NCBI RefSeq assembly: GCF_008801575.1
Contig: NZ_VZPL01000046.1
Coordinates: 1-36,700 of the forward strand
Direction: 5' to 3'
DNA from: Xanthomonas cissicola
GTDB lineage: Bacteria; Pseudomonadota; Gammaproteobacteria; Xanthomonadales; Xanthomonadaceae
DNA: 36,700 nt
Part shown: positions 31,700-36,700 of the stretch, in pieces
Layout: each line of letters begins with the position of its first letter
How positions within the stretch are numbered: the first letter of the stretch is position 1
The notes under the pieces: model-generated
What the model was told of the DNA's origin: nothing
What the model saw: the letters and a program-made list of their open reading frames with translations, nothing else
Database searches by the model: none
Position numbers and translations under genes: made by a program

Positions 31700-32254
31700 T
31701 TACTGCTTCATCGCGTAGATGGCAGGAATGCCGCGCAGCTGCTCGTTGACGTCCATGCCGAAGCCGAACACGTAACGGTCGGGCACTTCCACACCCACGT
31801 AATCGGCCGTCACGCCCGGCACGCATCGGTCGTGCCGCTTGACGGTCAACACCGCCACGCGCACGTCGGTGGCGCCCTGCTCCAGGCACCACTGGCGCAC
31901 GCCCTGTAGCGTGTAACCCTCGTCGAGAATGTCGTCGACCAGGATCACGCGGCGGCCAAACAATGCGGTGGCCGGGCGGTGCTTCCACACCAGTTCGCCA
32001 CCGGTGGTTTCACCGCGGTAACGGGTGGCATGCAGGTAATCGAATTGCAGGTCCTGGCCGCGTGCGCCCAGCTCCAGCGCCAGCTGTCCGGAGAACGGCA
32101 GCGCACCGTGCATGATGGTGAGATACACCGGCACTTCGCCGGCGTAGTCGCGTGCGATCGCATCGGCGATGGTGGCAACGGCGGCATCGATGGCCGGACG
32201 GTCGACCAGCAGATCGGCTTGGGCCAGGGCCTGGGAAATGGTGAGCGTGGACAT
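31700..32254 (-). CDS. hpt: Hypoxanthine-guanine phosphoribosyltransferase
   Basis: A 184-residue purine salvage enzyme that joins hypoxanthine or guanine to PRPP. The PRPP loop is VILVDDILDEGYTL (103-116), with both acidic residues. The N-terminal hood has IMHGALPFSGQLALEL. VKRHDR and ADYVGVEVPDRYVFGFGMDVNEQLRGIPAIYAM form the C-terminal signature. Its ATG overlaps the nagZ stop by one base (TGATG), so it is translated with nagZ. The product hypoxanthine route links to the downstream thioinosine phosphorylase. Confidence 0.93.
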   Translation of the reverse strand: MSTLTISQALAQADLLVDRPAIDAAVATIADAIARDYAGEVPVYLTIMHGALPFSGQLALELGARGQDLQFDYLHATRYRGETTGGELVWKHRPATALFGRRVILVDDILDEGYTLQGVRQWCLEQGATDVRVAVLTVKRHDRCVPGVTADYVGVEVPDRYVFGFGMDVNEQLRGIPAIYAMKQ

Positions 32255-33258
32255 CAGGCAGTTGTTCCGAAATGGGCAGAAAGAGGAGTGGTAAATGAGG
32301 CATCGGTGCCGGCGAGCAGGCCATCCCAACCTAGTGCGCCGCGGCCGATCAGGCCGATCAATGCGGCGGTATTGAGGCTGCGGCCCTGCACGGCCTGCAG
32401 CGATTCGGCGACCAGTTCCGGGTGGCACACCAGCACCACGTCGCAGCCGGCATCCAGATGCGCATGCACACGACCCGCCACCCCGCCGGCACTGAACGAG
32501 GCGGCCATGCCGATGTCGTCGGAAAAGACCACGCCGCGGAAGCCCATCTGGCCGCGCAGGATCTGCTCGATCCAGCGCTGCGAATAGCCGGCCGGCTCCG
32601 GGGCGACCTGCGGGTAGACCACGTGCGCCATCATCACGGCGTCGGCGCCGGCCTCGATCCCCGCCACGAACGGCACCAGGTCTTCGGCCTGCAGCACCTC
32701 CAGCGGCCGCGGGTCGCTGGCGTGGTCGACATGGGTGTCTTCCCGCACGGTGCCGTGGCCGGGGAAATGCTTGAGCGTGGCGGCCATGCCGGCGCCATGC
32801 AGCGCCTGTACATAGGCGCGCGTGAAGGTGGCCACGATCTGCGGCTCATCGCTGAAGGCGCGATCGCCAATGGCCCGGTTGCCGCGGCCCAGGTCCACCA
32901 CCGGCGCAAAGCTCAGGTCCACACCGCTGGCGCGGACTTCGCTGGCCATCAACTGCGCATGCGCGCGCGCGGCGGCCATTGCAGCCTCCGGGTCCTGGGC
33001 GTATTGCGCACCGAAGCTTTGCAACGGCGCCAGCGCGCTGAATCCTTCGCGAAACCGCTGCACGCGCCCACCTTCCTGGTCCACGCAGATCAGCACCGGG
33101 CGCGGCGCGGCGGCGCGAATGGCGGCCGACAGCTCGGCCACCTGGGTGCGCGAGGCGAAGTTGCGCTTGAACAGCACCACGCCGGCAACCGCATCGTGCT
33201 GCAGCCAATCGCGTTCCTGTGCGCTGAGTTCGGTACCGGCAACGCCGATCAGAAGCAT
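32254..33258 (-). CDS. nagZ: Beta-N-acetylglucosaminidase NagZ (GH3)
   Basis: A 334-residue cytoplasmic glycoside hydrolase family 3 enzyme. It removes N-acetylglucosamine from anhydro-muropeptides in cell-wall recycling. KHFPGHG (163-169) supplies the acid/base His loop and FSDDIGM (245-251) the nucleophile Asp. VDQEGGRVQRF and VDLGRGNRAIGDRAFSDEP are further NagZ signatures. There is no signal peptide. Its recycling products can influence beta-lactamase induction where AmpR is present; none is here. It is followed by hpt with a stop/start overlap. Confidence 0.95.
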   Translation of the reverse strand: MLLIGVAGTELSAQERDWLQHDAVAGVVLFKRNFASRTQVAELSAAIRAAAPRPVLICVDQEGGRVQRFREGFSALAPLQSFGAQYAQDPEAAMAAARAHAQLMASEVRASGVDLSFAPVVDLGRGNRAIGDRAFSDEPQIVATFTRAYVQALHGAGMAATLKHFPGHGTVREDTHVDHASDPRPLEVLQAEDLVPFVAGIEAGADAVMMAHVVYPQVAPEPAGYSQRWIEQILRGQMGFRGVVFSDDIGMAASFSAGGVAGRVHAHLDAGCDVVLVCHPELVAESLQAVQGRSLNTAALIGLIGRGALGWDGLLAGTDASFTTPLSAHFGTTA

Positions 33259-33374
33259 GTTGGGGGACTCCCGGGCCAGGCGCCATGGTGGCGCAGCGCG
33301 GCATTGTCGCAGATGCGCGTGACAGCGTCAGATCGCGCATTCAGCTGCGCGCCCTGCGGGCGCTGCGGGCAGGC

Positions 33375-34952
33375 TCACAGCACCTCGAGGTGGGCCCGCC
33401 AATACGCGGCCTGGGCCCGCACCTGTGCCAGCATCTCGGGGGCCATACCGTCGAGCTGACGGTAGGGCAGTGCCAGGCGTTCGTTGGCGCCCAACAGCGG
33501 GCGCTGGCGCTGCAGGAAATCCCAGTACAGCGCGTTGTACGGGCACGCGTTCGGCCCGACCCGCTGCTTGCGCTGGTAGCGACAGCCATCGCAATAGTCG
33601 CTCATGCGATCGATGTACGCCGCGCCGCTGATATACGGCTTGCTGCCCAGCAGGCCGCCATCGGCGAACTGGCTCATGCCCACCGTATTGGGCAGCTCCA
33701 CCCACTCGAAGGCATCGATGTACACGCCAAGGTACCAGCGGTGCAGGGCCTGCGGGTCCAGCCCCGCCAGCAGCGCAAAATTGCCGATCACCATCAGCCG
33801 TTGGATGTGATGCGCATGCGCGTTGGCCAAGGAATTGCCGACCGCATCGGCCAGGCAGCGCATGCCGATCTGCCCGTCCCAGAACCAGTGCGGCAGCGGT
33901 GCATGCTGGTCGAGATGATTCGATTCCGCGTAGCCGGGCATCTGCGACCAATACACACCGCGCACATATTCGCGCCAGCCCAGAATCTGCCGGATGAAGC
34001 CTTCCACCGCCGCCAACGGCGCATGCCCTTGCCGCCATGCTGCCTCGGCGCGTGCGATCACTTCGCGCGGATGCAGCATCTTGACGTTGAGCGCGAACGA
34101 GAGCAGCGAATGGAACAGGCGCGGGCTACGCGTGCTCATCGCATCCTCGTAGCGGCCGAAATCGGGCAATGCATGCGCGATGAAAACCTCCAGATGCTGC
34201 AAGGCCTCATCGCGATCCAGCGGCCATGGCAGGGCTTGCGCGTTCGGTGCGCCAAAACTGCGCACGCCGGCGGCTTCGATCGTGTGCCATAGCGCGCTGT
34301 GATCGTGAGTCGTGCGCCAATCCTGTGGCGCAGGCGGGTCGCCCGGCCACGGCGCACGATTGTCGTGATCGAAGTTCCAGCGCCCACCTTCCGGTTCGCC
34401 GGCAGCATCGAGCAGGATCCGATGCTGCCGCCGCATACGCCGATAAAACACTTCCATGCGCCATGGGCTGCCGGTGCGAAAACAGGCGGCGACCTCATTG
34501 CGCGCGGTCAGAAAATGTTCGCTGTCGACCATGCGCGTGGCAAAGGGTTGCGCGGCGCTCCAATGCTGTAGTGCTTCGTCCAGCCGCCATTCGTCCGGGG
34601 CCTGGTATTCCAGATCTCCGGCACGGTAATGCGCCATCAGCGCCTCGAGGTTGTGCGGGATCGACTGCCGGTTGCTGGCGTTGTCGATCGTCACATAGCG
34701 CACCCGATGCCCGGCACGCCGCAATCCCGCAGCGAACGCGCGCATGGCCGCGAAGATCGCCAGGACCTTCTGCGCGTGATGCAGCACGTAGTCGGTTTCC
34801 TGCCGCACTTCCATCAACACATAGACCACGCCCGCATCGCGCGTCGCGAACCAGCTGTGTTGCGCATTGAGCTGGTCGCCCAGAATCAAACGCAGCGTAT
34901 GGGCCGGCGTTTGTGGGTTGGTTTGCGCGATAAGTGCGCTGGAATCATGCAT
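33375..34952 (-). CDS. phrB: FeS-type (6-4) photolyase/cryptochrome
   Basis: A 525-residue light-driven DNA repair flavoprotein of the FeS-BCP group. The start LRLILGDQLNAQHSWF matches the family N-terminus. Four cysteines, C366, C454, C457 and C470 (YCDGCRY...NACPYN), have spacings of 88, 3 and 13, identical to those I recall for the iron-sulphur cluster of Agrobacterium PhrB. The FAD pocket motifs are ARAEAAWRQG, GFIRQILGWREYVRGVYW and HHIQRLMVIGNFALL. A lumazine cofactor is usual. No good ribosome site precedes the ATG at 34952. It follows a flavin oxidoreductase on the same strand. Confidence 0.93.
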   Translation of the reverse strand: MHDSSALIAQTNPQTPAHTLRLILGDQLNAQHSWFATRDAGVVYVLMEVRQETDYVLHHAQKVLAIFAAMRAFAAGLRRAGHRVRYVTIDNASNRQSIPHNLEALMAHYRAGDLEYQAPDEWRLDEALQHWSAAQPFATRMVDSEHFLTARNEVAACFRTGSPWRMEVFYRRMRRQHRILLDAAGEPEGGRWNFDHDNRAPWPGDPPAPQDWRTTHDHSALWHTIEAAGVRSFGAPNAQALPWPLDRDEALQHLEVFIAHALPDFGRYEDAMSTRSPRLFHSLLSFALNVKMLHPREVIARAEAAWRQGHAPLAAVEGFIRQILGWREYVRGVYWSQMPGYAESNHLDQHAPLPHWFWDGQIGMRCLADAVGNSLANAHAHHIQRLMVIGNFALLAGLDPQALHRWYLGVYIDAFEWVELPNTVGMSQFADGGLLGSKPYISGAAYIDRMSDYCDGCRYQRKQRVGPNACPYNALYWDFLQRQRPLLGANERLALPYRQLDGMAPEMLAQVRAQAAYWRAHLEVL

Positions 34953-35128
34953 CGGAGTGACGCCCGATCATGCCGGATGCGGGGCACGTCCGGGCCGATG
35001 TGGCGCATGGGCACGCCTTGGACCCGAAAAAAATTCGAGTCACCGGGGACGCATGCACGAACGACTGCCATGACCGCGGTATGGACTTGCACCGCATCAC
35101 CCTCTGTTCTGCGCTGCTTGGCACAGCG

Positions 35129-36139
35129 TCAGTCGCAAGCGCTGTGCGGCGCGTCGCCGGCAGACACAAGCTGGGCCAACGCCATTCCACTCTGCCATGC
35201 CCCCTCCACCTTGCCGCCTGCCAACCAGTCGCCACACATACCCATGCCAAGCTGCGCGTCCCAGACGCAACCGATCTGCAACGCGGGGGCGCTGCTGGCG
35301 ACTTTCCAGAAAAAAGCATCGCAGGACCGCGGTATCGGCAAACCGAGCGCCGCAAGCTCCGGCACGAGGCTGGCGATGACGTGCCCAGGCATGGCATCGC
35401 AATGCGCCTGGCTCCACTCGGCTGTTGCATGCAGCAGCCAGGTCTCCGCACCCGCACGCGCGGGCTTGCTGGAGTTGCGCGCCACCCAGCGTAACGCGCC
35501 GGCATTGACGAACAGCGCGTCGTAACCTGGATCGATTGGCGCATCGAAGCGCGCCATCACCGCCCATGCAGGCTGCATGCGCACCTGCTCGGCAATCGTC
35601 TGCAACGCAGGCGCGGCCTGCGCGACTAACGCAGCCGCATTCGGTGCCGGGACGGCCAGCAGCACCGTGTCGAACAGAGGCTCTGCAGCGTCTTGCGACA
35701 CCGATACGCGCCATCCCTGCCGGCCGCGCCGCAGCGCGTGCACCTCGGCACACAGACGCACATCCAACTGCGCGGCAAGCGTACGCGCCGGCGCGGGCAT
35801 CTCGGGAACACCTACATAACGCGTCAGCGCGCTCTGTGATCGGCGCAACCGCGTGCCGTCCCAGCTTGCGATACGTGCCTGCCAGGGCGCGGCGATCCCG
35901 GCATCGATCCAGGCATCCACGACCGCTGCAAATGCAGGATCGCGCGCGGTGAAATACTGCGCTCCGTGATCGCATTGCCACTGCTCGGCGCTGTAGTGGC
36001 GCATGCGGCCACCCGGGGTCTGGGCCTGATCGAACACCGTCACCGCATGGCCGCCCGCCTGCAGCTGCTGCGCGCAGACCAGCCCGGCCAGCCCGGCGCC
36101 GATCACGGCGATCGTCTGCACGCGGTCGGGCGGTGTCAT
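35129..36139 (-). CDS. NAD(P)/FAD-dependent oxidoreductase, renalase-like
   Basis: A 336-residue flavin amine-oxidase-fold protein. The FAD loop is VIGAGLAGLVCAQQL near residue 11, with GGRMR after strand 2 (FDQAQTPGGRMRHY). FDTVLLAVPAP is the middle motif. CGDWLAGGKVEGAWQSG near the C-terminus binds FAD. This is the COG3380-type family of predicted oxidoreductases, related to renalase and often found near photolyases. The reaction is unknown. ATG 36139 starts just before the Rossmann strand; ATG 36163 is a possible alternative. It lies 38 bases after the broken frnE-type gene, probably once in one operon. Confidence 0.85.
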   Translation of the reverse strand: MTPPDRVQTIAVIGAGLAGLVCAQQLQAGGHAVTVFDQAQTPGGRMRHYSAEQWQCDHGAQYFTARDPAFAAVVDAWIDAGIAAPWQARIASWDGTRLRRSQSALTRYVGVPEMPAPARTLAAQLDVRLCAEVHALRRGRQGWRVSVSQDAAEPLFDTVLLAVPAPNAAALVAQAAPALQTIAEQVRMQPAWAVMARFDAPIDPGYDALFVNAGALRWVARNSSKPARAGAETWLLHATAEWSQAHCDAMPGHVIASLVPELAALGLPIPRSCDAFFWKVASSAPALQIGCVWDAQLGMGMCGDWLAGGKVEGAWQSGMALAQLVSAGDAPHSACD

Positions 36140-36177
36140 GCCATCGCGCAGGTGACGGTGCATGCGGCAGGCATGCG

Positions 36178-36555
36178 TCACACCGCGCAGCCGTCGGGCC
36201 CGCAAGCATCAGGGCCGCCGACTGGCGTCGATTCGGCCGCCAACTGCAGCAGCGCCTGCGCAAAACTTTCCGGCGGCTGCGCGCCCTGGATCAGCGCACG
36301 ACCGTCGATCACAAAACTGGGCACTGCGCGGATGCCCAACGCGGCCGCCTGCGCCAGCTGCGCTTGTACCTCGACGCTGCCTTCGTCCGATTCCAGCATA
36401 GCCTGCACACGGGCCGCCGCAAGGCCGCCGGCCGCACCGGCACGCACCAGCGTGTCGGTCGCGCCGACGTTACGGCCTTCGGCAAAATGCGCATGGAACA
36501 GCGCTTCCATGACCGCATCCACATCGCCCTCGTGGCTGGCCCGACGTCCCCCCAC
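36178..36555 (-). pseudogene. DsbA/FrnE-type oxidoreductase, N-terminus lost to an IS
   Basis: The last ~125 residues of a thioredoxin-fold DsbA-family protein of the FrnE branch. The helical insert GDVDAVMEALFHAHFAEGRNVGATDTLVRAG and the cis-Pro loop AVPSFVIDGR are clear, and the protein ends in a Cys-containing tail (GPDACGPDGCAV). The N-terminal third, with the active-site CxxC, is missing. Host-like sequence stops at about 36550, where an IS3-family end starts. No new start with a ribosome site is likely to give a working enzyme. Confidence 0.85.
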
Positions 36556-36557
36556 CC

Positions 36558-36700
36558 TGAGTAGTGGTTTGGTTTAGAGTCCGGGGGTAATGATATCGGT
36601 GTTTGCCAGATGTTGGGCATAAGCAGCCGGGGTCATGCCGCCGATCGCCTTCTTGGGTCGGTCCTCGTTGTATTCGCGTCGCCAGCGTTCGATTTCGGTG
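36558..36700 (-). mobile_element. End of an IS3-family insertion sequence
   Basis: The plus strand has TGAGTAGTGG starting at 36558. Read on the minus strand, the element ends in the CA usual for IS3 elements. The transposase stop (36574-36576) is 15 bases inside the end. The exact border and target duplication cannot be set from one end. Confidence 0.65.
36574..36700 (-). CDS. IS3-family transposase OrfB, C-terminal part (partial)
   Basis: The minus strand reads as about 41 residues ending ...IERWRREYNEDRPKKAIGGMTPAAYAQHL and a TDIITPGL tail before TAA. The RREYNEDRP...GGMTPAAYA pattern is the conserved C-terminus of IS3-family integrase-type transposases, just after the last catalytic Glu. 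The rest lies beyond the window edge. Confidence 0.85.
   Translation of the reverse strand, partial: TEIERWRREYNEDRPKKAIGGMTPAAYAQHLANTDIITPGL

Noticed and set aside
1..36700. tRNA, rRNA, CRISPR arrays, phage or plasmid origin
   Set aside because: No cloverleaf-like tails, rRNA stretches, regularly spaced repeats, integrase genes or iteron arrays were found on reading the window.

Overview
The window is GC-rich chromosomal DNA of a gammaproteobacterium, most likely a Xanthomonas. The basis is gene content and codon use: a subtilisin-type autotransporter, a bactofilin with a zinc-ribbon partner, Ala-rich small lipoproteins, the NagZ-Hpt-thioinosine phosphorylase set, and IS5- and IS3-type transposase ends at the two borders. 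This placement comes from recognising families, not from a search. I see no rRNA, tRNA, CRISPR or prophage genes.

Layout. Position 1-124 is the tail of an IS5-family element. From about 340 to 14600 lies a mosaic of mostly single-gene units on both strands: a four-helix stress protein, an MFS exporter facing an Old Yellow Enzyme, PhnA-type zinc ribbon, a cation diffusion facilitator, SlyD, a YegD-type Hsp70, several very small conserved proteins, a small MscS-like channel, a DksA-like zinc finger, a YgjP-type metallopeptidase, a Sel1/prolyl-hydroxylase fusion and a leucine-dehydrogenase-like enzyme. 14638-17478 (minus) is a large lipoprotein autotransporter protease. From 17634 to 29035 everything runs on the plus strand: thiolase, two Ala-rich lipoproteins, a CHASE3-GAF-GGDEF diguanylate cyclase, bactofilin plus zinc ribbon, and a tight DNA-repair operon (ligase-associated exonuclease, ATP-dependent DNA ligase, Lhr-Core-like DEXH helicase, PdeM phosphoesterase). 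From 36700 back to 29200 everything runs on the minus strand: an IS3-family end, a DsbA/FrnE-type gene cut by it, a renalase-like flavoprotein, an FeS (6-4) photolyase, nagZ, hpt, thioinosine phosphorylase, a cold-shock protein and a flavin monooxygenase.

How genes work together. The four repair enzymes overlap or abut through stop/start junctions, so they are probably made from one message; a 77-codon Arg-rich frame bridges exonuclease and ligase with an overlap at both ends. The photolyase and its flavoprotein neighbour form a second repair-related cluster. nagZ (cell-wall recycling) is coupled to hpt, followed by thioinosine phosphorylase, which produces hypoxanthine, the substrate of Hpt. 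Bactofilin and its zinc-ribbon partner are translationally coupled.

The most unusual structures are a long imperfect inverted repeat at 22828-22954 just before the repair operon, a 15-bp perfect hairpin starting at a predicted transcription start (8395), an inverted repeat directly ahead of the MscS-like gene (9101-9125), a GCT-biased Ala-rich lipoprotein with a strong promoter, and a striking abundance of the palindrome GCATGC in the gaps between genes.
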